Assembly (NCBI GenBank): GCA_003996215.1
Contig: QJPP01000034.1
Span: 496,001-560,000 of the forward strand
DNA from: Jaltomata sinuosa
Taxonomy: Eukaryota > Streptophyta > Magnoliopsida > Solanales > Solanaceae
Reading direction: 5' to 3'
DNA length: 64,000 bases
Shown: positions 48,901-61,100 of the stretch, in pieces
How positions within the stretch are numbered: position 1 is the stretch's first letter
Layout: each line of letters begins with the position of its first letter
Notes under the pieces: generated by a model
What the model was told of the DNA's origin: nothing
Databases searched by the model: none
What the model saw: only the letters and a program-made list of their open reading frames with translations
Translations under genes and position numbers: made by a program

Positions 48901-51676
48901 ATGCCTCTAAAGCCATAATTCAGATTTATCTTTTTTCTCAGATTTTTGGTTTTTTTTCTCAGATTTTTGATTTTTTCCTCTAATTTTTTTCATTTAACTA
49001 ATTCAATGTTGCATTAAAAATCTAAACGACCCTTTGTATTCTTAGGGTTATGAACTTTCCAACTTGCTGTAGCAGTTACATATCTCATAAATAAACCTTC
49101 CAAAGGAGAGATCTTCATCTATTAAAGCTCTGCCTCTGCTTGTGAAGATGGGTTACTCCAACAGCTGAAACTACGGCCTGGATTCTCAGGCATGGTATCT
49201 TTCTTCTTCCCATTTATTTTCTCTGTTGGTTGCTTAATTTCCAAGTAGTAGATGATAAGAAATTGTTATTTTGCTATTTGTTTCTCTATGGTTCTTTTCT
49301 TCCGTTTTTCTTTTTCGAACTTACCTTGATATTCACTTATGGTGTTAAAACGTAAATTGAAAATAAAATCGAGAGTAGTATTGTTTTTGGTTATAATTGT
49401 ATGTACGCACTCTGGAATTTTTCGCGGCAATTTGAAAATTTTCAATGAAAAGCATGGATTTTTTCAGATTTTTTATGTTCCATAATGTCACTATGAGCTC
49501 TAAAAATAAATGCATTTAAAGTTTTTGAGATCAATTTGTTTATTTGTTTCAGTGTTCTTTTTCTTACTCAACTATATTTCCTCAAGTAAGTTTGTTAATT
49601 TTGTTAGTGAGATTGATAATCAAAAATCTTCACTATGAATTGATTGAAAAAAAGAAATAAATCTTTCTGATCAGTGACCACCATTTTCATCTCCATCACC
49701 CTCCTTCTTCACCATCCAATGCAAGATCCTATACCCATATAAATTCTTGGTTCACCTTATTTTGGAAAAAAATTATTAACATTTTCTCAACCTTTAAATT
49801 TTCTGGTTGAAAAGGCTTTGACTAAAATATGTGAAGTGTAAAATAGTGTTATGTTTTCTGCCTTTGATTTATTGCCCATCCACTTTCATATATTTGCATT
49901 ATAACATCTAATTTTCTATATATGCCTTTTCTTTTTGGTTGTTATAATGATTGTATAAATATTTTTCAGTCACATTTCATGAGCTATAATGGCCAAGTTT
50001 GGCAAGTAGTGGGCGGAACAGAATTTTCACTAAGGGGTTCAAAATATGAAGAAATATACACCCGAAGAAGTCAAAAGGGGTTCAACGTCTACTACACATA
50101 CATAAATAAATAGTATAATTTTTTTGAAAGGGAGTTCGGATCCGAACTCACTCGATCCTACCGTCCCGGTTGGCAAACGTTCACATTAATGAAGAACTGA
50201 TCCAATAACACAAATGTCATTCCCAAACTATTCATTATATTTTTTTAGACGTGTGCATCTTTTTTTCTTAAATAGAATAAGTAGATCATTAACCATGAAT
50301 GTTACGGTGATTATTGACATCTATTATAAACGAGAATATTTTTTAAATTTTTTTATTTAGGCCACTAATTTTTTTGAGACGCTTTTAGTTAAATATTTAT
50401 CTTTAAAATGAAGTCGTTGATTTTAGTTTTGTGTGTTTTTTCAAGAGACTCTTTGCTTTCAAATTCTAAGAGATATTGATAGTTCATATCGTACTTATGG
50501 TAGAATTTGGTGAAAACAAAATTAACAACAGGGTCTTATTTCATTATAAAGATCATGCGAATCATTTTGTAGGGTATTAATGGATATGCTTATGTTGCAG
50601 TGCATCTACTATTTGTATTTGATTTCAATACCTTTGTGGTTATCGAGTACTTCCCCGTTTAATCATGTGACAAGTGTAATAATATTAATTAAGATTGAAG
50701 TACATATTTTTTTCATCTAGATTGGTCTTAATCTGATTTCCTTATAAGTAGTATAATTGTATTTGTATACTCTTTTCCTATTATATAAGTTACTTATAAA
50801 TGTCTTATATTTTCAATAGGATAGTGTTATTTTTTTTTCTGACACTAGGTTCTTTATCTAAAGACGCCTTAAACTTTCTTTAACGTAAGGCGTATTGTGA
50901 ATTGTACTTTGAGCTCATTTTATTGGTGAATTAGCATGTAGATTGCACCATTAATTTTGATTTTAACTCCAATCTTTTAGGGGCTGGACATGATACGATA
51001 TTGAAAACTTTGATTCATTAATTCAATTTTTGAATTTTAAAATAATATATAATAATCATACCAGGTTTTATTTTAGTATTCTGCTATATGATAAATCGAT
51101 AATCATAATTTATTTGACTTTGACATACAAATACTCATTGCCATGTATCATAGTGTTTGATGCGAATCATTCTGCTCTAAACTGAACGGATCACTTCGTC
51201 GACGGCTTAATGGGCCACTCAGTTCATTTAGGCCCATTAGTGAATATCTTTTAAGAAGTTTGATCTGAAATCAAGTTCATAATTGGATTGCTCAAACCTC
51301 ATATTCATTTTTTACAACTCAAATCTTTTTCTTTTTCTAAAATAAGTTTTTTGCCATACTATTTGCTAATTTTCATGATGTATGTATATGATTCATAGTA
51401 ATAATATTTACTTTTGATTAACAAATGCCTAAGTTTTTAATTAATTGAGTTTTGCTAATTATTTGAAAGGGAGTTTTTGACATAACATTAAGAAGTTATT
51501 ATCGTGTAATCAGAAAGTAGCAAATTCAAATCGTAAAACACAATTTCTTACAAAAATATAATATAAAATTGTGCGCAATAAATCGTTATTATCCTGCATT
51601 TTCTGTCACTTGGTGAGTAACAATAATTGGTTGCACTAGATTGTCATTTTTATCTATCAGAATTTCAAATCTCATA
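48901..51676. other. repeat-like DNA without a gene
   Basis: No gene. At 49995-50100 the wording AGTGGGCGGAACAGAATTTT and AAGGGGTTCAAAA belongs to a common unclassified solanaceous repeat. An 18-bp perfect palindrome, GAGTTCGGATCCGAACTC, lies at 50132-50149. At 51215-51241 an imperfect hairpin pairs TAATGGGCC with GGCCCATTA. A worn SINE-like B box (AAATTCAAATCG) is near 51518. Confidence 0.45.
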
Positions 51677-51882
51677 CTTCCCCTGTTTCAATTTATTTAT
51701 TTATTTTAATCAATTTAAAACAAATAATTTTTTTTCCTTTTTGACAACTCTTTAATTTCTATTTATAACATTTTCGTACATTCTACGCATCTTTAGTTTA
51801 AGATCGTAATATTCAAAGTTTTCTTTATTTTCTAAACTTAGTGTCAAGTCAAAATCAGACAAACAAATTGAAAATAGGGGAG
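51677..51882. mobile_element. Stowaway-like MITE, worn
   Basis: Left CTTCCCCTGTTTCAATTTATTT after TA; right CAAATTGAAAATAGGGGAG, followed by CA instead of TA. The interior matches the usual text (GTGTCAAGTCAAAATCAG). Length 206 bp. Confidence 0.6.
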
Positions 51883-52216
51883 CACCAAAAACCAATTTTC
51901 ATATATTTTGTACCAAATTGATACCTATTAAATAGGGGCTTCTTACGTAAATGTATATGTGACAAAAAGATCTCAATAAAATGGTTGCATGTATATGTAA
52001 TGTATCGATATTGTATAAATAGTTATGTAATGAATCAAATTATATAAATAGTGTACAATTGTATATATATATATATGATGTATAACTATGTTTTAGGGAT
52101 GTATATACATACATATGCACTGTTATACAATATTTATACAGTGCAGCAACTCATCTTCCTCAATGAGTTGATTTTTTCTTTAATCTCGGGTAGCTCAAAT
52201 CTCCTTTGATCAGTCC

Positions 52217-52513
52217 CAATTTTTAGATATGAACTCTTCTCGATGTTTCGAGTCTTTTGATATATTATTTACTCGAAACGATTCACGTTTGCTGCAAGTC
52301 AAATTTTAAATTTGAGCTTCGAAGCTCTTCAATGGCGGATTTCAATAGACACCAGCTCAAATCTTCTTCTAAACAACTCAAATTTTAGATACGATCTCCT
52401 CTCAATATCTCAATTCTTTTGATATATTATTCACTCAAATGATTTAAATTTGTGACAAATCGAATTTTAAAATTTGAGCTTCGAAGCTCTTTAATGACGA
52501 ATTTCAATAACAT
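52217..52513. repeat. 162-bp direct duplication with internal palindrome
   Basis: 52217-52352 and 52379-52513 are worn direct copies (about 80%), offset 162 bp. Both keep TCTTTTGATATATTATT.ACTC and a perfect palindrome, GAGCTTCGAAGCTC. Preservation of the palindrome while the rest drifts is notable, but the function is unknown. Confidence 0.65.
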
Positions 52514-52825
52514 CTATGCATTTTTTTTAACAGTTTATGATCATTTAGTTTCGTCAATATGAATTTTTTAGGATATAACTTTTTTTAATTAAAACAATTT
52601 ACTTGACATTAAAACCTTAACAGTTCATGATGATTCGTTTTAATTGTTAAGAGCCCAAAATTGTTTTGTTCTTTGATTCTTAGTTCATAATTTGAGAGTA
52701 GTAAAAGTTTAGTCGACGGCCCATTTGGTATGTCGAAAGCTGCTTCACCCAAAAATCTTTCTTTTTTTCCAGCATGGCATATGGACCATTCTTATGTCTG
52801 AACTAAAAAATATGTTTTTTTAGCA

Positions 52826-53219
52826 GGAAATTACATAGAGTGTCCTCAAAAGTGAGTGGTCTTCAATTTATGCCCCTAATAAGAAAAGTCTTTAGAAAAT
52901 ACCCTTCCTTTCTTTTTATATATAGAACATATACATTTTTGCCCCTCTACACCATAACTCTCCATGTTCATTTGTCTCTCAACTTTTAATTTTCATTTTT
53001 CTTTTTTCTTTTTTCTTTTTTCTTTTTAATTTTTTATCTTTTTTTTTTCTTTTTTCTCAATTTTTTTTTAATTCTCGTTTTCTTTTTTCTCAACCTTTAT
53101 TTTCTTTTCTTTTTCTTTTTTTCTCTTAACTTTTTTTTGTTCTTTTTTGTTCTCAACCTTTATTTTCTTTTTTTTTCTTTTTTTCTCTTAACTTTTTTTT
53201 GTTTTTTTTTTCAACCTTT

Positions 53220-53267
<48 letters not shown>

Positions 53268-54982
53268 CTTTTTTTTCTCTTCTTTTATTTTTATCTTTAT
53301 TTTTTTCCTTTTCTCTTTTATTCTTCTCTTTTTTTCTTTTTTCTTAACCTCTATTATTTTTTGCTAATGAACAAAAAAAGTTGGATAATCCGCAAAGAAG
53401 ATCTTCTTTCTTTAAAATCGAAGTAAACTTAAGAGCGTGCTTTGTTGTTTGGAAGTCCTTTGGAACAAGTCTTGCCTCTAAGACAAATGTTATAGAACAT
53501 CTCATAAATCAAGACACAATGAGGTAGTGTCAAGCCTTGCTCGTGGGGCATAACTTGTTGTTTGAAAAATTCTTGAGCTAAGTCTTACCTCTAAGGCAAG
53601 AGTTATAGAGCATCTCATAAATTAAGACACAATGAAGTAGTGTTAACTCTTGCCCATGGGGCATAACTTGTTTTTTGGGAGGCCCTTGGGCTAAGTCTTG
53701 CCTCTAAGGCAAACGTTATAGAGCATCTCATGATCAAGACATAATGTGCTAGTGTCAACTCTTGCCAATGAGGCGTAACTTGTTGTTTGAAAGTCTTTGA
53801 GCTAAGTTTTGCCTCTAAGGCAAGAGTTATAGAGCATCGCATAAATCAAGACACAATGTGGTAGTGTCAATTCTTGCCCATGGGGCGTAATTTGTTATTT
53901 GGAAGTCCTTGGGCTAAGTCTTGCCTCTTAGGCAAGCGTTATAGAGCATCCCATAAATCAAGCACAATATGATAGTGTCAACTCTTGCCCATGGGGCGTA
54001 ACTTGTTGTTTGAAAGTCTTTGGGCTAAGTCTTGTCTCTAAGGCAAGAGTTATAGAATGTCTCATAAGTCAAGACACAATGAGGTAGTGTCAAGTCTTGC
54101 TCGTGGGGCATAACTTGTTGTTTGAAAATCCTTGAGCTAAGTCTTGCCTCTAAGGCAAGAGTTGTAGAGTATCTCATAAATTTAGACATAATGAAGTAGT
54201 GTGAACTCTTGCCCATGGAGCGTAACTTGTATTTTTTGAGAGGTCCTTGGGCTAAGTCTTGCCTCTGAGGCAAGTGTTATAAAACATCTCATAAATCAAG
54301 ACACAATATACTAGTGTCAAGTCTTGCTCATGGGCGTAATTTGTTGTTTGAAAGTCTTTGGGCTAAGTCTTGCCTCTAAAGCAAGAATTATAGAACATCT
54401 CATAAAAAAAATAAAGGTCGAAAAAATTGATTAAAAAAAAGAGAAAAGAAAAATTAAAAACCAAAGAAAAAATAAAAAAATAGAAGTTGAGAGAAAAAAA
54501 TAAATATTGAGAAAAAAAGAAAAAACGAAAAAAAAAGACAACAAAAAATAAAGGTTGAGAAAAATAAAAAAATAAAAAATAAAAGGAGAAAAAAATAGAA
54601 TTGAGAGGAGAAAAGAAAAAAAATAAAGATTGAGAAAAAAGAAAAAACGTAGAAGAAAGAATAAAACAAAAAATAAAAGAAAAATAAAGGTTGAGAAAAA
54701 AAGAAAAAAAAAAAAAAAAAAAGAAAAAATAGAAATAAAAAAAAAGAAAAAAAGAAAAAATAGAAATAAAAAAAAGAAAAGAAAAAAGAGAAAAAGAAAT
54801 ATATATAAAAGTTGAGAGATAAATGAGCATTGAGAGTTATTTAAAAATATTTAAGGTGTAGAGGGGCAAAAAGGTAGTTGCTCTATACATGAAAAACAAG
54901 GAAGACTATTTTTATAAGACCATTTTTATGGGGGGCAAAAATACAAAGCCACTCCCTTTAAATGACATTTATGTAGTTGTCC
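52826..54982. repeat. 2.2-kb fold-back element with low-complexity arms
   Basis: The outer flanks are inverted copies: left 52826-53000 (GGAAATTACATAGAGTG, ATTTATGCCCCTAA, TTTTTGCCCCTCTACACC, CATTTGTCTCTCAACTTTTA) and right 54810-54982 read on the minus strand (GGACAACTACATAAATGTC, ATTTTTGCCCCCCA, TTTTTGCCCCTCTACACC, CATTTATCTCTCAACTTTTA). Inside them stand T-rich (about 53000-53365) and A-rich (about 54400-54810) mirror tracts, and in the centre a tandem satellite. No transposase and no sure target duplication are seen. The symmetry says the whole is one unit, probably a non-autonomous fold-back DNA transposon; its superfamily is open. Confidence 0.7.
53449..54412. repeat. 112-bp satellite, 8.5 copies, with five-unit higher-order pattern
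   Basis: Each unit carries the core GCTAAGTCTTGCCTCTAAGG and TCTCATAAATCAAGACACAA, with CTTGCC-TCTAA-GGCAAG as a perfect hairpin in most units. Units run from about 53449, 53562, 53679, 53790, 53902, 54012, 54123, 54237 and 54349 (partial). Variants recur with a period of five units: unit 1 matches 6 (TCGTGGGGCAT), 2 matches 7 (GAAGTAGTG), 3 matches 8 (GCTAGTG/ACTAGTG, GGCCCTTGGG/GGTCCTTGGG), 4 matches 9. The last unit is cut off by the A-rich tract. Confidence 0.85.
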
Positions 54983-55493
54983 CTAAATTGCTATGGCTAG
55001 GCCGATAAAAATCTTATTATTCGGTTGGCCAAAATGTTAAGATTCCTTTTTTTTTTTTTGAAAAACCTGTTTGTATTTTAAAAAAAATAAAGAAGCAATG
55101 TCGTTCTTTCTTAAATGAGTTGTGAACAATTGAACCACTCAAATTATGAAAAGAGCATTATAATATTTGAATATTATTGATAAATGGATTCTAAATTTTG
55201 GACAAAACGACACATACTAATTAATTAGCGAACTACAATTTTAAAAATGTATGAGTCATTAATCATTATAATTAGATTCGAACGTTCGGCTTAAATTATT
55301 TTAGTAAAACAAAGAGAGAGAATAATTAAACATTAGTTACAAGATTATATTTACTTGTTAGTCACTTCAAGAAGGAGCCAAATGTAAGTGCATGGTGGGA
55401 CCAAAATACGTGTTGATATGGAATTATATGTATAATACTTTATTGATTCAAACTTGAGATATGAATCAGTCAATTTCAACTTAATTAACATTA

Positions 55494-56513
55494 GAGAAAA
55501 TACATAAACTCCCCCCTAAAGTTGGACGTGATTTGGATGTAGACACCTAAACTTTACGAGGGTCCTATTAGCCCACTCAACAATTTTAAACTGATATTAT
55601 TACATTCTTTTTTGGCCACCTATCCTAGAGAGTGTATGCACTCTCTTAAGGAGAGTGAGAAACCGAAAAAAAAAATTAAAATTTTATTTTTATAAATTTC
55701 TCTTTACAAAATATATTTTTTCGTTTTTTTGTTATTTTAAATTTTTTTCTTTTCTTTTTCTCTTCCTTCTTTAGTTTGTTGCCACCATTTTTTCATCTCC
55801 ATTAGACACACACACCCCTCCCCACCCCCACCCCAAACCCACTCTGATTTTATCATTTCTTCACAATTTTATTATCTTCACTTTAAAATCCGAATTTTTT
55901 TCTTATATTTTGAATAATTTTATAAATTTCATTGAATTCAAGATGATTAGGAGATATCATTTAACTTTTATTCAAAATTAAATTCAACTCCTTACAAATT
56001 TTGAGAATTTCATTGATTCTTTTCAAAATCTTCATTTTCAATTTTGCTAAAGTTATATATAAAAAAATTTGATGATATTTCATAACTTTGAATTTGCTCA
56101 AAATAAAAATGAAAGAATATGAAAAAAAAAAGAAAAAGCACATTCTATAAAAACAATGAAGAAGATTAGTTGCAGAAGAAGAAAGAACATAGGAAAGAAT
56201 ATGAGAAAAATGGGTTAGTGAAGAAGAAGCACATAGAGGGGGTGGGTGAGTTGTGGAATAGAAAAGTTATAAAGTCAAAAATAAGAAAGAGAAAAAGAAA
56301 GAAAAAGAAAAATATTTTTTTAAAATTTAAATTAACACGTGTCGATTGATGATTGGGGTGTGACTAACACTTATTTTTGAAAATTGGAGCTGACGCAAAA
56401 TGAATGTAATAATATCAGTTTAAAATTGTTGAGTAGGGTGATAGGACCCGTAAAGTTTAGGTGTCTACATCCAAATCACGTCCAACTTTAGGGAGGAGTT
56501 TATGCATTTTCTC
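55494..56513. mobile_element. Mutator-type MITE with 9-bp target duplication
   Basis: TTAACATTA is found at 55485-55493 and again at 56514-56522. Between them lies a 1020-bp element whose ends are inverted repeats of about 115-120 bp, over 90% identical by eye (both read GAGAAAAT.CATAAACTCC, then TTGGACGTGATTTGGATGTA, then TTTTAAACTGATATTATTAC). A 9-bp duplication with long terminal inverted repeats is the hallmark of Mutator-like elements. There is no transposase. The AT-rich interior includes a CCCCACCCCCACCCC stretch (55815-55835). Confidence 0.88.
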
Positions 56514-56522
56514 TTAACATTA

Positions 56523-57852
56523 TTATACAAGGTGTTTACATCAAATTAATTAATGCAAGACCTTCATTTTTCTTATATATGTTTATTATTTAATCATGAT
56601 TAATTTGATGTGTATATTTAATTATTTATTATAATATTTAACTATCAAAGAAAAGAATTATTTAAATATATTAACAAGTTTTGTGGGCTACACATTTTAG
56701 TTCAAATTAACTTAACTTTTAGATGAACTGAATTGAAATAAATTAAATGAATTGAGTTAATAAATGAACGGGTTAATATTTGCTTAGACTTATGTGGATG
56801 GTGCGGATCATTTTTTTTTTAGCTAATTTTTTCACACCTACTATCAATATACTAGCATAATCATATTCGCTATTTTTTTTTCAACTCTTGTTGAGGAGAA
56901 TGACCTAATTAAGATACAAGTGGGTAATATTATTTTGTTTGTGGAATTTCCAAGTTGGAAGAACCTGTTCATATCTCTTTCCAATTGGTGACAATAAAAT
57001 TAATTTGTTTGAATACTAACCATGCCATAACTTATCAACATAGGAGCAAATAATTAGTCATTAGTAAGGCCAAAATGAAGGTCATTAATATGGATACTTT
57101 GAAGTTAACCAAAAAAATGATAATGACAACAATAAGTTTCAAATTGTGTAGGCCAAATAGCCGTTATACGTACAATGAACAGTCAACATAGCAAGTCTTT
57201 AGTAACCACTCAAAAATCAGTGACATAAATATTGATACAGATATGTTTTGAGTTTTATAGATCAATAAAGTTTGAAGAGATGAAATTAATTCTTAGTGTA
57301 CTTTAATATATACACCATTTTCTTAAAGTTATTTATCCATTTTACTAGAGACATTATTGAATCTAACTAAGTAATTGAAAAAATTTCATATCAATGACAT
57401 TTGGTTCATGATCAGTATAGTTGCATTAATAAAGTAGGTTTTAAAACGGAAACCAATCATCTTTACAATTTTTATAATCTAGTGGTCGATGAAGTGAAAA
57501 TTATAAGATCTCAAGTTTTAATTTCAGCATAGCTGAAAAACATTTTCATATACCTAACTTTTATTGAACAGAGTTATCGAAGAACTGCGGAGTTATGCCG
57601 GTAAAAAGAAGTATACTTTCTTTCTAAATTTATGTGGTACGCTTTATTTAATCTATCTAAAAAAGAAAATCATTTTTTCATATTTAGAAATAATTTTTTA
57701 AATTCACTTTTAATTAAATATATTATCACAAATGTCTAACACTGTTTTAGATCATAAAATTCAAAAATATTTTTTTTGTTAAATTTTATATCACATAAAT
57801 TGTTACGGAAAGACAGTAGTATGTTAGAATTGTTCTTTTTTCAGTAGCATTG
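56523..57852. other. gene-free DNA upstream of the membrane-protein gene
   Basis: No gene. At 57478-57535 the plus strand reads like a worn SINE (TCTAGTGGTCGATGAAGTG, then AGATCTCAAGTTTTAATTTC in B-box position). A worn Stowaway-like stretch lies at 57610-57820. Confidence 0.45.
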
Positions 57853-57860
57853 TATAAATA
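57853..57860 (+). promoter_or_regulatory. TATA box of the membrane-protein gene
   Basis: TATAAATA, about 320 bp upstream of the start codon, implying a leader of close to 300 nt if unspliced. No better box lies nearer to the ATG. Confidence 0.4.
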
Positions 57861-58179
57861 CAAGTTATAAATGGTGTATGGAGTATTATATATGCATAGA
57901 CAACTGTCGTGAAAACCAAAATAGAGAATCGAACAAGTCCACCACCAGCTTTTTTTCTCACACGTCTTTGCAGTTTGCAGCACTATGTTTTTTCTTATTT
58001 TTAGTATATATGTTATCCTATTATAAGCTAAGAAGACAAGGTAAATGTTTACCGTTTCAGCTTCCTCCACAAGAACCACTTTCTTGTAACACTGGATATT
58101 TGTTTGGTGGATAGCCACATATATCACACAAAAACTCAAAACCCCAACAAGAATTCTCCAAAGTTGAAAACTGACAGTC

Positions 58180-61100
58180 ATGTCCTGCACAAAACCAAAC
58201 CCAATTCCTCTTATTGTTGCACTACTTTCCCTGCTCTTAGTATCTGCAGTCTCGTTTTCTTTCGTTAATGGGACTTCTCTGGTTGATGGTAAGCCATTGT
58301 TTTTACCTTAAAAGTTGTAATCTTTTTTACTAAATTGGGTCACTAATTACCTTCGATTATTCTTGTTTTTCCCTTAAAAGTTGTAATCTTTTACGAAATG
58401 GGGTCGCTAATAACCTAGGATTATTCTTCTTTTTGCTTAAAGTTGTATCTTTTACTAAATGGGGTTGCTAATTGCCTAAGATTATTCTTGTTTTTGCCTC
58501 ACAGTTGTAATCTTTAACTAAATGGGGTTACTAATTACCTAGGATTAGTCTTGTTTTTCCCTTAAAAGTTGTAATGTTTTACTTAATGGGGTTGCTAATT
58601 GCCCAGGATTATTCTTGTTTTTCCCTTAATGTTGAGTAATCTTTTACTGAATGGGGTCTAGGATTATTCTTGTTTTTTCCTTGAAGTTGTAATTTGCCTA
58701 GGCTTAGTCTTGTTTTTTCCCTTAAAAGTTGTAATGTTTTACTAAATGGCGTTGCTAATTGCCTAGGATTATTCTTGTTTTTCCCTTAAAGTTGTAATCT
58801 TTTACTAAATGCGGTCGCTAAATTACCTAAGATTGTTCTTGTTTTTTCCTTAAAGTCGCAATCTTTTACTAAATGGGGTGCTAATTACCTGGGATTATTC
58901 TTGTTTTCCCCACTTTTTCTTGTGAGTAGGTGTTGTGGATGAGCCAATTTATGGCATGGTTTCATCAGTAACTAAAAGGTTTCTGGCAGAAAACAATGGT
59001 ACCGGAAACTCATCTTTAGTACTGGCTGCTGAAAGAACCCATAGAAGAGATCCACTTGAGGATCGGAAGTACTACACTGGTGGATGGAACATCAGTAACG
59101 ATCATTATTGGGCTGTAAGATTTCTTTTCAGCCCTTAATCCCATTTACTCTGTTGAAATTTGGTTTTATTTCTAAAATTGGTACTAACTTTCACTGAAGG
59201 TTGGTTCAAAATCTTTACATTTGATTTTTCTTATGGTTCTTTTTAACATTGCTTTGAGTGTTTTACTGATTGTTCATATGTGTTAGCAATTGAGGAACAT
59301 GATTTTGCATTTCTGTAGAGACGAAGAGTTCTAATTCTGATAAGAAATGAATGAGAGATAGAGAGAGAATAAGACCCCAATAGTTCTTGTAGTTATAACA
59401 TCCTTGTATCTTGTCATGTTGTTTTACTCTTCTTTAGAGACTGGCATATGCCAGCTTCTTGGTCTTTACAAATTACACTCACAGCTGGCTTTCTATTGGA
59501 GTTTTGTTTTACTTCTAGAATGGATTTCACTTAAAGATGAATTTCTCATTCTAATGCCATTGGGATTTTCACTTTCTTAGACTTGTTGTCAGCCTCTATT
59601 TGCTTGTTAACTTCACTTCTAACAAAATTTATAGAATTTATCAGGATGGTCTCTCATGTGTTTTCTGGTTTTGTTATCATAGATGCCAATATGCCATGTT
59701 TTCAGTCATCTCTTCAATATTTTTAGCTTGTATGCTGATGACCTAGTGACTATCTGATAAAAAACTTTTCTTCATACAGTCAGTGGCTTATACTGGTGCC
59801 CCTCTTTTCATCATTGCTTTATTCTGGTTTGTGGCATGTGGCATTTCCTTGCTCCTAGTTTGTATCTGTTGTTGTTGCTGCCGGAGAGGACGTTATGGTT
59901 ACTCTCGAACTGCTTATGCACTTTCTCTTATTTTTCTCTCAGCGTTCACCATTGCTGCAATGTAATCACACTCTCTCTCTCCATCATCTCTTTTTCATTA
60001 CAAATCGATTAATTGTATGGCTTTATCACTTATGTCTGCGTTGGTGTATCAGAATTGGTTCTGTTTTTCTGTATACTGGACAAGGGAAATTTCATGACGG
60101 TACAAAACATACATTGGATTATGTTGTGCAACAAGCAGGATCAACGGTTGACAATTTAAGGAATGTGTCAAACATTCTGGCTGTTGCAAAGCACACTGGA
60201 ATTAGTCAAATTTTTCTACCTCAAAATGTTCAAAACAACATTGACAAGGTTGACACCAAGATTAGCTCGGCTGCTGAAACTCTTGAAAGGGAAACTGAGA
60301 AGAACAAGAAGGATATCATGCTTGTCTTAGACGTTGTGTAAGCACTTCTTGGCTAATTCCTGTAAACTATAATGAACTTGTGATGTCTTACCAATTGCCA
60401 TGCTGGCATGCACTGCAGGAGGCGAATTCTCATCATTGTTGCTGCTGTAATGCTTGGTTTGGCTGCTCTTGGTTTCTGTGAGTTTTATGCCCTTTCAAAG
60501 TTAATACCCCGTAGTACATATTGACTGACAATTATCTTGTTGACAATCTGCTGCAGTGTTCTCTATTCTTGGTCTGCAATTTCTTGTATACATGTAAGTG
60601 TTATGACTAGAACAGATACTATTCTTGATAACAAGGAACCTATTACGGAGTATATTTTTTGAAGTCTAAAGGACTGTTATTGTTTTGCAGTCTAGTCATT
60701 ATAGGCTGGATCCTTGTTGCAGTCACATTTATCTTATGTGGTGGATTTCTTGTTCTCCACAAGTAAGTTATATCGAGCTGTACAGTTATCTTTCTTATCA
60801 TTCTTCTCCATCTCTGATGTTCGGCCACCTCCATGCCAACCTTCCGGAACAAAATAAAAAATAGAAAAGACTAATAAAAAGAGGGAAACTATTCCCCTTT
60901 TGCACATCAAATCAATACGGCTGTTACGCTGCCTCTACTAGATAATAACTTTATGTTCTGAAACCTCCTTATGCAGTATTGTCTTCGACATTTACAAATT
61001 TATAAAATCACACCTTTTCTTTCAATATTGAAACATAGAACTTTTATTTTCTATCACAAAAGTGCATTCCTACTTGTGTTCTTTCTGGTTCATAATTCAT

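Noticed and set aside
53137..53426. Phe-rich open frames of about 75 codons
   Set aside because: They are read from a pure T tract in the left arm of the fold-back element; low complexity, no gene signals.
53599..54273. Minus-strand frames of 75-82 codons with repeated wording
   Set aside because: They are translations of the 112-bp satellite; the unit length varies so the frame is not kept.
54363..54830. 155-codon Phe-rich frame on the minus strand
   Set aside because: It is the mirror A-rich tract of the same element; composition explains it fully.
57878..58114. 78-codon frame just upstream of the membrane-protein gene
   Set aside because: It lies in the leader region, in another frame, and shows no family features.
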